Assembly (NCBI RefSeq): GCF_022664465.1
Contig: NZ_JAKREV010000004.1
Coordinates: forward strand, 62,001 to 126,000
DNA: 64,000 bases
Reading direction: 5' to 3'
Source: Sphingomonas hankookensis
Lineage (GTDB): Bacteria; Pseudomonadota; Alphaproteobacteria; Sphingomonadales; Sphingomonadaceae
Below are positions 17,314-26,304 of this stretch, piece by piece. Under the pieces are notes generated by a model. It had not been told where the DNA came from and made no database searches. It saw only the letters and a program-made list of their open reading frames with translations. Each line of letters starts with the position of its first letter. Positions within the stretch are counted from its first letter, which is position 1. Made by a program: the position numbers and the translations under genes.

Positions 17314-18243
17314 ATGGCTGGTGGTTTGGTTGCGTTGCTCGACGATATTGCCGCGATCGCGAAGCTCGCCGCGGCATCGCTCGACGATGTCAGCGCGGCG
17401 GCCGGGCGCGCCGGGGCCAAGGCGGCGGGCGTCGTCATCGACGATGCCGCGGTCACCCCGCGCTACGTCACCGGCCTGTCGCCCGGGCGCGAACTGCCGA
17501 TCATCGGCAAGATCGCGCTCGGTTCGCTCCGCAACAAGCTGCTGATCCTGCTGCCCGCCGCGCTGCTGCTGAAATTCTTCGCGCCATGGGCGATCACCCC
17601 GATCCTGATGGCGGGCGGCGCGTTCCTGTGCTTCGAGGGTGCGGAAAAGGTCCTCGCCCCGCTGCTCGGCGGGCATGAAGCGGCGGAGACCGCCGTCAGC
17701 ACCGATCCGGCGGAGATGGAGCGCACGCAGGTCAGCGGCGCGATCCGCACCGACCTGATCCTGTCGGCCGAGATCATGATCATCGCCCTGAACGAACTGC
17801 CCGCGCTGTCGATCTGGATGCAGGGCATCGCGCTGGCGGTGGTCGGCATCGCGATCACCGTGGGCGTTTACGGCGTCGTCGCGCTGATCGTGAAGATGGA
17901 CGATATCGGCCTCGCGCTCGCCCGCCGTTCCAGCGCGATCGCGCAGACGGTCGGCCGCGGGCTGGTGCAGGCGATGCCGGTCGTGCTGAAGGCACTGGCG
18001 CTGATCGGCACCGCGGCGATGCTGTGGGTCGGCGGACAGATCATCCTGCACGGGATGGAGGAATTCGGCTTCGCCACCCTGCCGCACTTCGTCCACGACA
18101 CCGCGCACCACGCGGCGCAAGCGGTGCCTGCGCTGGGCGGCGTGCTCGACTGGCTGGTCAACGCTGCCGCCGCCGCGGTGTTCGGTATCGTGATCGGCGG
18201 GATCATCGCCGGCGTGCTGCACGTCCTGCCGAAGAAGCATTGA
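17314..18243 (+). CDS. DUF808 (YedI-like) inner-membrane protein
   Basis: A 309-aa integral membrane protein. The N-terminal MAGGLVALLDDIAAIAKLAA and the following DDVSAAAGRAGAKAAGVVID are diagnostic of the DUF808/YedI family. Around eight hydrophobic segments follow (LLILLPAALLLKFF, ILMAGGAFLCFEG, GIALAVVGIAITVGVYGVVAL and others). The family has no established function. The ATG at 17314 is chosen because it begins the conserved MAGGL; the frame is open for another 258 bp upstream without family similarity. It stands alone and is followed by a palindromic repeat. Confidence 0.88.
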   Translation: MAGGLVALLDDIAAIAKLAAASLDDVSAAAGRAGAKAAGVVIDDAAVTPRYVTGLSPGRELPIIGKIALGSLRNKLLILLPAALLLKFFAPWAITPILMAGGAFLCFEGAEKVLAPLLGGHEAAETAVSTDPAEMERTQVSGAIRTDLILSAEIMIIALNELPALSIWMQGIALAVVGIAITVGVYGVVALIVKMDDIGLALARRSSAIAQTVGRGLVQAMPVVLKALALIGTAAMLWVGGQIILHGMEEFGFATLPHFVHDTAHHAAQAVPALGGVLDWLVNAAAAAVFGIVIGGIIAGVLHVLPKKH

Positions 18244-18285
18244 GGGCGGGGCTTCCCTTCGCTTCCCGCCACCCCCGGCGCCCAC

Positions 18286-18405
18286 CGTTCGGTTCGAGCA
18301 GCTTCGAGCTTGTCGAGAAGCGCCCGTCGAGAACTTGGTCGCCTGGGGCACCCCCTTCTCGACTTCGGTTCTCGACAAGCTCGAACCTGCGCTCGAAGCA
18401 AACGG
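18286..18405. repeat. TTCGAGC/GTCGAGAA palindromic element, copy A (full)
   Basis: A 120-bp two-part element bounded by CCGTT and AACGG. Each half is an imperfect hairpin built from GTTCGAGC, CTTGTCGAGAA and their complements. Copies B (19668) and C (33742) are the same element in inverse orientation. Confidence 0.85.
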
Positions 18406-18448
18406 ATTTGGTAGGGTGGGGTAAGGGAACGCAACAACCACCCCCAAC

Positions 18449-19627
18449 CTACCGCACCACCCCGCGCGCCAACCGCTCCTCGGTCGGCGTGAAAGCCGAA
18501 CGCGGTGAGGGCACGACCGGCACGTCGGTCGCGAAATAGGCGACGCCCGTCCCGCGCCGCAGATCGACCCATAGCCCCGAGCGCAGGCCATAGGCGTCGC
18601 CAGCATGACCGATGCGGACCCGGCCGTCGCCGAACGGGTCGTCGCGACACCCGCCGGCCGGCGTGGCGAGGAACGTTACCGCGAGGCCATAGCGGCACAG
18701 GAATCCGGCTTGCTTCGCGCCCGTCGTCGCGTCGCTGCCGGTATCGCCGTTGGTCCCGTCCCACGTCCACAGCGGAGTAGTCAGCGTCGCGAACGCCCGC
18801 CGCGACAACAACCGCCCGCCGGGCATGCGACCCTTATTCAACAGCATCCGCCCGATCGTCGCCAGCCCGCGCGCGGAAATGCGCAAGCCCCCTTGCGGCG
18901 AGAACATCGCGCCGTTCACCCCGGCACGCCACCGCGACAGGTCGCACGACCCGTCGCGCGCCGGTTCTACCGGGCAGGGCGGGGGGCGGCCCTGATGGTC
19001 GTCCTTGGTCGGCTGGCGTCCGCGATATTGCACGACCGCCCGCGCCGCGAAATCGGGCGGACAGCTTGCCCAATTATAGCAGGCCTCGATGCCGAGCGGC
19101 GCGAACACCAGCCGCTGCATCGCCCGGTCGAACCGCTCGCCGGTAATCCGCTCGATCACGCTGGCCACGATCGGGAAATTGAGATTGGCATAGGCGAACC
19201 ATCTGCCCGGCGCGTGTGCGGTATCCCACGCCTTCGGATCGGCCAGCACCGGTGCCAGTTCGCCATCAAGGGGCAGGACATAGTCGACCCCGTCGGCGAT
19301 GCCCGCGCGATGCGACAACAACATGCGCAGGCTGATCGGCACATCGGGGTAGCGTGGATGCCGCAACCGCCAGCCCAGCGCTTCCGACACATCGGCATCG
19401 AGATCGAGTGCTCCTGCATCGACCAGCCGCAGCACCGCGATCGCGGTCACCAGCTTGGAGATCGACGCGACGCGCACCGGATCGTCGGCGGTGACGGGAC
19501 GGTTGGCGGCGATATCGGCAAGGCCGGTCGCGATGACCGCCGTCTCGCCACGCCGATCGAACGCGACCCGCACCTCGGCGACCGGTTGTGAGGCGGCGAG
19601 CAGAAGGGCGGCTGCGACTATCGGCAT
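18449..19627 (-). CDS. Serine hydrolase of the beta-lactamase/class C family
   Basis: A 392-aa exported protein of the penicillin-binding-like serine hydrolases. The signal peptide is [17 protein letters not shown]. The active Ser and Lys are in SISK (residues 55-58), the Tyr-x-Asn motif is YAN (146-148), and HAG near residue 341 replaces the KTG triad as in class C-type esterases and peptidases. A Cys-containing insert ([11 protein letters not shown], then [16 protein letters not shown]) suggests disulfides. It could be an esterase, a D-aminopeptidase or a beta-lactamase-related enzyme. Its own gene lies just downstream of the TonB receptor on the same strand, separated by repeat copy B. Confidence 0.82.
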   Translation of the reverse strand: MPIVAAALLLAASQPVAEVRVAFDRRGETAVIATGLADIAANRPVTADDPVRVASISKLVTAIAVLRLVDAGALDLDADVSEALGWRLRHPRYPDVPISLRMLLSHRAGIADGVDYVLPLDGELAPVLADPKAWDTAHAPGRWFAYANLNFPIVASVIERITGERFDRAMQRLVFAPLGIEACYNWASCPPDFAARAVVQYRGRQPTKDDHQGRPPPCPVEPARDGSCDLSRWRAGVNGAMFSPQGGLRISARGLATIGRMLLNKGRMPGGRLLSRRAFATLTTPLWTWDGTNGDTGSDATTGAKQAGFLCRYGLAVTFLATPAGGCRDDPFGDGRVRIGHAGDAYGLRSGLWVDLRRGTGVAYFATDVPVVPSPRSAFTPTEERLARGVVR

Positions 19628-19667
19628 ATGGCTTCCCCGGTTTCCGCTCTACCCAACCTTACCCCAT

Positions 19668-19788
19668 CCGTTTGCTTCGAGCGCAGGTTCGAGCCTGTCG
19701 AGAACCGAAGTCGAGAAGGGGTTGCCCCAAACTACCCGTTCTCGACGGACGCTTCTCGACTTCGCTCGAAGCTGCTCGAACCAAACGG
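19668..19788. repeat. TTCGAGC/GTCGAGAA palindromic element, copy B (full)
   Basis: A 121-bp element, inverse to copy A and nearly identical to copy C at 33742. It lies between the TonB receptor stop and the serine hydrolase start. Confidence 0.85.
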
Positions 19789-19808
19789 GGAAGTGGCGAG
19801 CTTCCCCC

Positions 19809-22800
19809 CTAAAACTTCACATCCGCCTGCACCGTGAACGCCCGTCCGCGCGGATCGGCGACGCGCGGTTCCCATGCCCCGCCCGAGCCGGTGTTCGAAT
19901 CATAGGTGATCGCGAACGGCGGATCGACGTCGAACAGGTTCTTGACCCCCAGCGTCAGCCGCGTCGCACTGTTGCCCAGATTCAGGAAGCTGACCGCAAG
20001 GTTATAGGTGACATAGGGTTTTACGAATTCGTTGAATCCCGGCCGCGTCACCGTGCCCGCGGCGATACCGGGCAGCGCCTGGTTCCGGTACCCGTCGCGG
20101 TACAGCTGGGTCAGGGCAATTGTTACCTGATCGTTGGTATAGCTGACGAACGCATTGTGCTTCCATTTGAGGCTCAGGTCGCCGGCAAAGCTGAACACGC
20201 CGATCAGGCTGGGACCATAGTCCGACCCCTCGGTCAGCTTCTCCCGCCGCTTGAGCATATAGGTGCCGTCGATCCCCGCAAGGAAGCTGCCGCCGAACCC
20301 GTCGACCCCGCCGCGCGCGGTAAGTTCGAGGCCCTGCGTCCGCCGCGCACCGGCATTGATCCAGCGCCGGTCGATGATGACCAGCTCGCCCGCCCCATTG
20401 CGGATGAAGCGGTCGGGGAACAGGCTCGCATTGTCGATCAGCTCGCGCTCGGTCAGCAGCTGGATCGTGTCGTCGACGTTGATCGCCCAGAAATCGACCG
20501 AGGCGCTGAACTTCGGTGCTGGCTGGAACACCACGCCCGCGCTGAACATCTTGGCACTCTCCGGCCCCAGATCGGGATTGCCGCCGGTATAGATGTTGGG
20601 CTGTACCGCCTGGCAGGCCGGGTTGGTGGTGTTGGGAATGCCGCCGGGGCAGCGCACCGGATCGGCGAGGTCGCGCCCGGCATAGGGCGAATCGGTCAGC
20701 CCGTTGAAAATCTGGTTGAAGGTCGGCACGCGGAACCCGGTGCTGAACGATCCGCGGAACATCAGCGGTTCCCACGGGCGGTACTTCACCGACACCTTCG
20801 GATTGGTGCTGGTGCCGAAATCGCCATAATCGTCGATGCGCAGCGCCCCGGTCAGTTCGAACCCGCGGAACAGCGGCAGCAGCAATTCGGTATAGGCCGC
20901 CTTCACCTGCCGGTTCCGGCGGCGCAACGCGTTCACATTGTCGAACGCGGCAAGGAAGATGACCGGCGCGTTGGCGGCGGCGGCTTCGGAGCCGTTGAAG
21001 CTGTAGGTTTCGCTGCGGAAATCGATGCCGGCCGCCAGCTGCGCCTTGCCACCGGGCAGGCGGAACAGCGGACCGGCGATCGAATAGTCGATCTGCTTGA
21101 CCTCGTAGCGCCCGCCATAGAGCGTCGATCCTTCCGCCGACACCGATGCCAGCGCCGCCAGCGCCGCGTCGGTCTGGTTGACGGTAAAAGGGTTCAGGAT
21201 GCCGCTGTTGAGCAGCCCGGCGAGGCCGGGGCCGGCGGCGCCCGCTGCGGTCGGCGCGGTGGGATCATAGGCACCGTTGTTCAGCGTGCCGCGATAATAA
21301 TAGCCGCTGCCCAGCACCGAACTGGATTCGCTGCGCGCATACGACCCGCCGGCACGATAGTCCCAGCCGGTCCACAGCGGCCCTTCAGCGGCCAGCGTGA
21401 CGCGCAGCGTCTTGGTATCGGTCTCATATTCGCGCGGGCCGCAGGCAAGACAGCGCCAGCGGAACGCGATCGGCTTGCCGTAATTGGCGGCGACCGCCGG
21501 AAAGGTGCCGCGGATCGCGTTGTAGACCGCGTTGTAGGTCGGCGCGGTCAGGCTGTTGAGCGGATAGGCGACCTGCAGGTTGGTGGTGTTGCTCGACACC
21601 TGCGCATTGGAGAACAGTTTGGCCGAATTGGCGTTCGATCCGGTGACTTCCAGCGAAATCTGGTGATCCTCCGCCACGCGCGCGACGGCGCGGGCGAGAT
21701 AGGTCAGTGTCTTGATCGGCTGCTGGATCACCGCCGCGCGGCCCGTATCCCAGGCGCAGGCATAGCGGGCGGACACGTTGTTCCACAGCGCATCGTCATA
21801 GGCCATGCCGCCGTCCATCGATTCGCATCCGGCACCGCCGGGCAGGTCGAGCGGGTTGATCCCGCCTGATGCCGCCGTGGTCGTGCCGGGGATGACGAGG
21901 CCGGCCAGTACCTGTGCGGTCGCGGTGCCGCCCAGTAGCGTGCCGTTCGCCAGCGTGCTGCCTTGCAGCGTGGAACGGTTTAGCGGGAAAGCGGTGGCGA
22001 TCGGCGTGCCGCGCGTGTCGACCGACAGGCCGCGATCGGGCTGGTTGCCGTTCACGAAGTCGCGATTGGCGCCGAACAGGATGTTGTTCCAGCGATAGGC
22101 GACCGCGCCCATCACGTTGAACCCCTGATCGTCCAGATCGCCAAAGCCGGCGATCGCCGACACGCGATAGATATTGCCGTCGCCCTGTTCGGTGATGTCG
22201 GTCGCGCCCATCACGCCGACGCCCCGGTAATCGGTGCGGGTGATGAAGTTGATGACGCCGCCGATCGCGTCGGTGCCATAGATTGCCGACGCGCCGTCCT
22301 TCAGCACCTCGACCCGCTCGATCGCCGCGAACGGGATCTGGTTCACATCGACCGCCGCGCCCGACAGACCGTGCGCCGCGACGCGACGGCTGTTGAGCAG
22401 CACCAGCGTCGCCGCCGACCCCTGACCGCGCAGGTTGGCGGCCGACAGGCCGTTGGTGCCGCGTTGCGCACCGGTCGTCACATCGGCGTTGGAGGCGAGG
22501 TTGTCGGCACCGGTACCGTTGCTGGTCAGCAGGCTGATAAGCTGTTCCGGGCTGGCGATCGCGTTGCGTTCCAGTTCGGCATTGCTGATGATCTGCAGCG
22601 GGAGCGAGCTGTTATTGGGGTCGCGCTTGATTCGCGATCCGGTGACGAGGATTTCGCCATCGTCCGCCTTCGATGCCGGGGTGGTCTGTACCGCGACGCC
22701 GGTCGGGGTCGCTGCCTCCTGCGTCGTCACGCCTTCGCTGACCGTCTGCGCGCCGGCCGAACCCGTCGCCATCATCGCCGCGAGCAGCGAACCGCTCATC

Positions 22801-22826
22801 AGCATCATCGCCTTGCCAGCCCGCAT
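19809..22826 (-). CDS. TonB-dependent outer-membrane receptor
   Basis: A 1005-aa receptor that imports a ligand across the outer membrane using TonB energy. The signal peptide ends near GSAGAQ. The plug domain (residues about 60-200) shows EILVTGSRIKRD, the LRGQGSAATLVLLNSRRV segment and IERVEVLKDGASAIYGTDAI. The rest is a 22-strand barrel ending in VQADVKF with the terminal Phe. The ATG at 22826 is chosen because it opens the signal peptide. The type is the large receptor class abundant in sphingomonads, with substrates such as oligosaccharides or peptides. Flanking peptidoglycan-type hydrolases do not identify the ligand. Confidence 0.93.
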   Translation of the reverse strand: MRAGKAMMLMSGSLLAAMMATGSAGAQTVSEGVTTQEAATPTGVAVQTTPASKADDGEILVTGSRIKRDPNNSSLPLQIISNAELERNAIASPEQLISLLTSNGTGADNLASNADVTTGAQRGTNGLSAANLRGQGSAATLVLLNSRRVAAHGLSGAAVDVNQIPFAAIERVEVLKDGASAIYGTDAIGGVINFITRTDYRGVGVMGATDITEQGDGNIYRVSAIAGFGDLDDQGFNVMGAVAYRWNNILFGANRDFVNGNQPDRGLSVDTRGTPIATAFPLNRSTLQGSTLANGTLLGGTATAQVLAGLVIPGTTTAASGGINPLDLPGGAGCESMDGGMAYDDALWNNVSARYACAWDTGRAAVIQQPIKTLTYLARAVARVAEDHQISLEVTGSNANSAKLFSNAQVSSNTTNLQVAYPLNSLTAPTYNAVYNAIRGTFPAVAANYGKPIAFRWRCLACGPREYETDTKTLRVTLAAEGPLWTGWDYRAGGSYARSESSSVLGSGYYYRGTLNNGAYDPTAPTAAGAAGPGLAGLLNSGILNPFTVNQTDAALAALASVSAEGSTLYGGRYEVKQIDYSIAGPLFRLPGGKAQLAAGIDFRSETYSFNGSEAAAANAPVIFLAAFDNVNALRRRNRQVKAAYTELLLPLFRGFELTGALRIDDYGDFGTSTNPKVSVKYRPWEPLMFRGSFSTGFRVPTFNQIFNGLTDSPYAGRDLADPVRCPGGIPNTTNPACQAVQPNIYTGGNPDLGPESAKMFSAGVVFQPAPKFSASVDFWAINVDDTIQLLTERELIDNASLFPDRFIRNGAGELVIIDRRWINAGARRTQGLELTARGGVDGFGGSFLAGIDGTYMLKRREKLTEGSDYGPSLIGVFSFAGDLSLKWKHNAFVSYTNDQVTIALTQLYRDGYRNQALPGIAAGTVTRPGFNEFVKPYVTYNLAVSFLNLGNSATRLTLGVKNLFDVDPPFAITYDSNTGSGGAWEPRVADPRGRAFTVQADVKF

Positions 22827-22988
22827 GTCGTCGCCCCCAAATTGTCCGCGCCGCCCCCCGGCGGCTGTCGGCAACAATAAGCAACAAAAGCGTCATCGTG
22901 TGAAAGGGGCGGGCATGGCGCTTTTCGGTGCGACCGTAGCAATACGGTAACACTCACCCAAGAAACATGGCAGCGCCATAGCTTGCGG

Positions 22989-24392
22989 CTATAGTGCGGC
23001 GGCCACCGCCAACAGCGCTGCGTCCATCGCCGGGGTTGCCGGACTGCCATCGGGGAAATCATTGGCGTAGATCGCGAAGGTGAGCGCCTGTCCGCTGGCG
23101 GCAGTCATCGTGCCGGCCAGCGCCGACGCACCGCTCAGGCTTCCCGTCTTGGCGTGCAGCTTGCCGGCGAGCGGCGTATCCTTGAACCGGCGGGCCAGCG
23201 TCCCGTCGACGCCGCCGACCGGCAGCGTCGCGATCCACCGCGCGCCCCAGGGTTGCGCCTGTGCCCAGCGCAGCAGCGTCACCATCCCCCGCGGAGTCAC
23301 GCGGTTATAGGTCGACATGCCCGATCCGTCGGACAGGGTCCATGCCGTGCGCGGCACGCCCGCCGTCTGCAACATGCCCGCGACCTGCGTCAGCCCGTCG
23401 GCGATCGATCCCGTGCCGCGCACGCTCCCGATACGCCGCAGCAACAGTTCGGCGTGCAAATTCTGGCTGGCCTTGTTGGTGATCGCGATGTCGTCGATCA
23501 GCGGGGCGGGCAGGGTGCGCGCCAACATCGGCGGCGGTGTGCCACCTTCCACGACGCCGCCATCCTCTTCCGCCCGATAGGGGCGGTGCCGCACCCCCAC
23601 CCGCCCGGTCACCCGAACGCCCTTCGTCCGCAACACCTTCGCGAACATCCACGCCGCATGATGCGCCGCGTCCTCCACCCCGACCCGCACCGTCGCACCC
23701 GGTCCCGGCGCGACCGTCCCCGACAGGCGCAGCACGTCGCTGCCCGGCATCCGGTCGAAGCCGACGGCGTTGGTCGTACCGACGCGTATCCGGTTGTCGA
23801 TCCGGTAATAGTCCGAACCACCGACGACCGCCCGGCCACCGTCGGCGGTAATCGTCACCGCCACCTCATTGTCGTCCAGCGTCAGCGCGGAGGCGGCGGT
23901 GCCATAGCGCCCGGCCATGTTGTTCCACCCCATCCCCGGCGACCAGCGCTGGTCGGGGAAGCGACTGTCGTCGCCGATCACGTCGCCGACGGTCTTCGTC
24001 CGCGCCGCCACCGCATCGGCCAGCGTCGACAGGCAATCGACCCGGCAATCGGCGGCACTCGACAGCCGCGCGTCGCCCGCCCCCACCAGCACCACGTCGC
24101 GTTCCTCCATCCGCACGCCCGTCCCGGCATCGTCGGGCCCGTCAAGCGGCAGCGTGGCGAAGGTCGCCAACGTCGTGAAAATCTTGGTATTCGAAGCGGG
24201 TACGTAGCGTCCGTCGGGATCGATCGCGACCCGTTCCACCCCGGCGGCATCGGCGACGACCAGTCCGAAGCGCGTGCCCGGCGGCGCCTTGGCCAGCGCC
24301 GCGCGGACGCTGGCCTCGATCCCCGGATCGGGCGCCGCCGCCGCCAGCATCACCCCTGCCGCCCCGATGAAGATCGTCGATATCCTGTGCAT
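22989..24392 (-). CDS. dacB: D-alanyl-D-alanine carboxypeptidase/endopeptidase (PBP4 type)
   Basis: A 467-aa periplasmic class C penicillin-binding protein (peptidase family S13) that trims or cleaves peptidoglycan crosslinks. After a signal peptide come the active-site motif SNTK (residues 67-70), then SDGSGMSTYN holding the SxN element, and HAKTGSLSG holding the KTG motif. Domains II and III inserted between SxxK and SxN are present, as in E. coli DacB. The ATG at 24392 is taken as the start because it begins the signal sequence; the longer frame upstream overlaps the divergent amidohydrolase gene. It lies upstream of the TonB receptor gene on the same strand, with a 162-bp gap. Confidence 0.92.
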   Translation of the reverse strand: MHRISTIFIGAAGVMLAAAAPDPGIEASVRAALAKAPPGTRFGLVVADAAGVERVAIDPDGRYVPASNTKIFTTLATFATLPLDGPDDAGTGVRMEERDVVLVGAGDARLSSAADCRVDCLSTLADAVAARTKTVGDVIGDDSRFPDQRWSPGMGWNNMAGRYGTAASALTLDDNEVAVTITADGGRAVVGGSDYYRIDNRIRVGTTNAVGFDRMPGSDVLRLSGTVAPGPGATVRVGVEDAAHHAAWMFAKVLRTKGVRVTGRVGVRHRPYRAEEDGGVVEGGTPPPMLARTLPAPLIDDIAITNKASQNLHAELLLRRIGSVRGTGSIADGLTQVAGMLQTAGVPRTAWTLSDGSGMSTYNRVTPRGMVTLLRWAQAQPWGARWIATLPVGGVDGTLARRFKDTPLAGKLHAKTGSLSGASALAGTMTAASGQALTFAIYANDFPDGSPATPAMDAALLAVAAAL

Positions 24393-24468
24393 GGGACCGC
24401 ATCCTAGAGCGCGCCGGGCGCCGCGCAACCGGTTGGACCTGCCGGCTATAGCCGATACACATGGACCT

Positions 24469-26304
24469 ATGCTCCATCGCCTCCTGCTCGCGTTGATGCC
24501 CCTGTTGCTGGTTGCCGCCGACCGGCCGGCGGCGTCGGGCGACGCGCTGCTGATCCGCGGCGCGCGGGTGTTCGACGGGACGGGGGCAGCGGCGGTGCCG
24601 GGCGACGTGCTGGTGATGGGCGACCGGATCGTCGGTGTGGGCAAGCATCTGGCGCGGCCACGCGGCGCGCGGGTGATCGATGCGCGCGGGCTGACGCTCC
24701 TGCCCGGGCTGCACGATCTGCACACCCATTTGCGCGCGTCGGGCTATGGCAGTCCGGACGATCTGGGCAAGGCATGGGGCTCGCATCTGGTGAACGGCAT
24801 CACCAGCGCCAACGACTTTTCGCTGTCGGGAGAGATGCTGGCGCCGATCCGCGCCATCGCCGCCGACGGCGCCATCCCGACGCCGCGCCTGAACCTCGCC
24901 ATTCGGCTGGGCGTGCCGGGGGGACATGGTACCGAATATGGCTGGGGCAGCTTCTTCACGCTGACCGCCACGACGCCGCGCGCCGCGCATGTCGCGATGA
25001 AGACCGCGCTGTCGTACAAGCCCGACGTCATCAAGGTGTTCGCCGATGGCTGGCGCTATGGCCGGTCGCCCGACCTGGCGAGCATGAACGTGCCGACCCT
25101 GACCGCGATCGTCGACGACGCCCATGACGCTGGCCTGCCGGTCATCACCCACACGGTGACGCTGGCCGGCGCCAAGATCGCCGCTGCCGCCGGAGTGGAT
25201 GCGCTGGGCCATGGCGTCGGCGATGCCCCGGTCGATGCCGAACTGATCGCGCTGATGCGGGCGAAGAACGTCGCCTATGTGCCCACGCTGGTGGTGTATG
25301 AGCCGCAGCAGGACCGGACGTTCGTGCCGCTGGAATGGCAGCATCTGGCCGTGCCCGAACGCGCGGCGGAGTCGGCGCGGATGGCGCGGCCGGTCGACGC
25401 AATCCCCGAACTCGAATCGAAGCGCTGGGCGATCATGCAGGCCAATGTCCGCGCACTGCACGCGGCGGGCATCCGCATCGGCGTCGGCACCGATGCCGGG
25501 ATCGGCGGCGTCTATCACGGGTCGAGCGCGGTGCGCGAGACGCGGCTGTTGGCGGGGCTGGGGCTGACGCCTGCGCAAGCGCTGGTCGCGGCGACCGGCG
25601 GGGCGGCGGATATCCTGCGCCAGCGCGACCATGGCCGGATCGCCATCGGCCAGCGCGCCGACCTGATCCTCGTCGGCGGGCGGCCCGATGTGACGATCGA
25701 CGACCTGCACGACGTGCGGCGGGTGTTCGTTGCCGGACGGGAGGTGCCGCTGGTGCCGCTACGCCGGCGGATCGACGATCCGGCGCTGACGCCGATGCCG
25801 GTGCACCGGATGGCCGGGCCGATCGATACCGGTGCGCGGAGCGACGGGCGCACCGACCTCGACACGCTCCCGGTCGAGAGCGTCGAGCCGGGGACCGATC
25901 ACAGCCGGCTCGATATTGTTCGTCCCGATGCGCCGCACGATCCGCGATTGTTCGCGGTCGCGCGGCTGGGCGCGGCGGACCGGCCGTTCGCGGCGCTGGT
26001 GCTGCCGCTGACGAAGGGCGCGATCGACGTCGCCGATGCGCGCGGCTTTACCGGCATCGCGTTCGAGGCGCGCGGGGCGGGGCGCTATGTGATGGCGTTC
26101 GACGTCTATGGCGCGCGGTCGGGGTTTCGCGCGCCGTTCGAGGCGAGCGGGGACCGGCGCGAGATCCGGTTGCCGTTCAGTGCCTTTGCCAATGGCGGCA
26201 CCCCGCTCGACCTCACCCGGTTGCGTAGTGTCAGCGTGCGGTTGAGCGGTGAGCCCGGCGGGCGGGCGTGGCTCGAACTGGCGAAGGTCCGCTTCTACCG
26301 CTGA
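24469..26304 (+). CDS. Secreted amidohydrolase with C-terminal CIA30-like domain
   Basis: A 611-aa exported protein. After a signal peptide (MLHRLLLALMPLLLVAA) comes an imidazolonepropionase/dihydroorotase-like amidohydrolase: HDLHTHL (first His pair), ITHTVTL, LGHGVGD and GVGTDAGIG supply the metal ligands. From about residue 455 a beta-rich extension (GFTGIAFEARGAGRYVMAFD, then IRLPFSAFA) resembles the CIA30/carbohydrate-binding jelly-roll fold. The enzyme half resembles Xaa-Pro or acyl-amino-acid hydrolases of this family, but the substrate is not known. The ATG at 24469 opens the signal peptide. It is divergent from dacB, and its 3' end overlaps the fucP 3' end by 10 bp. Confidence 0.85.
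   Translation: MLHRLLLALMPLLLVAADRPAASGDALLIRGARVFDGTGAAAVPGDVLVMGDRIVGVGKHLARPRGARVIDARGLTLLPGLHDLHTHLRASGYGSPDDLGKAWGSHLVNGITSANDFSLSGEMLAPIRAIAADGAIPTPRLNLAIRLGVPGGHGTEYGWGSFFTLTATTPRAAHVAMKTALSYKPDVIKVFADGWRYGRSPDLASMNVPTLTAIVDDAHDAGLPVITHTVTLAGAKIAAAAGVDALGHGVGDAPVDAELIALMRAKNVAYVPTLVVYEPQQDRTFVPLEWQHLAVPERAAESARMARPVDAIPELESKRWAIMQANVRALHAAGIRIGVGTDAGIGGVYHGSSAVRETRLLAGLGLTPAQALVAATGGAADILRQRDHGRIAIGQRADLILVGGRPDVTIDDLHDVRRVFVAGREVPLVPLRRRIDDPALTPMPVHRMAGPIDTGARSDGRTDLDTLPVESVEPGTDHSRLDIVRPDAPHDPRLFAVARLGAADRPFAALVLPLTKGAIDVADARGFTGIAFEARGAGRYVMAFDVYGARSGFRAPFEASGDRREIRLPFSAFANGGTPLDLTRLRSVSVRLSGEPGGRAWLELAKVRFYR

Noticed and set aside
19455..21869. An 804-codon open frame on the plus strand
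   Set aside because: It lies opposite the TonB receptor and serine hydrolase. No motif is found in its translation.
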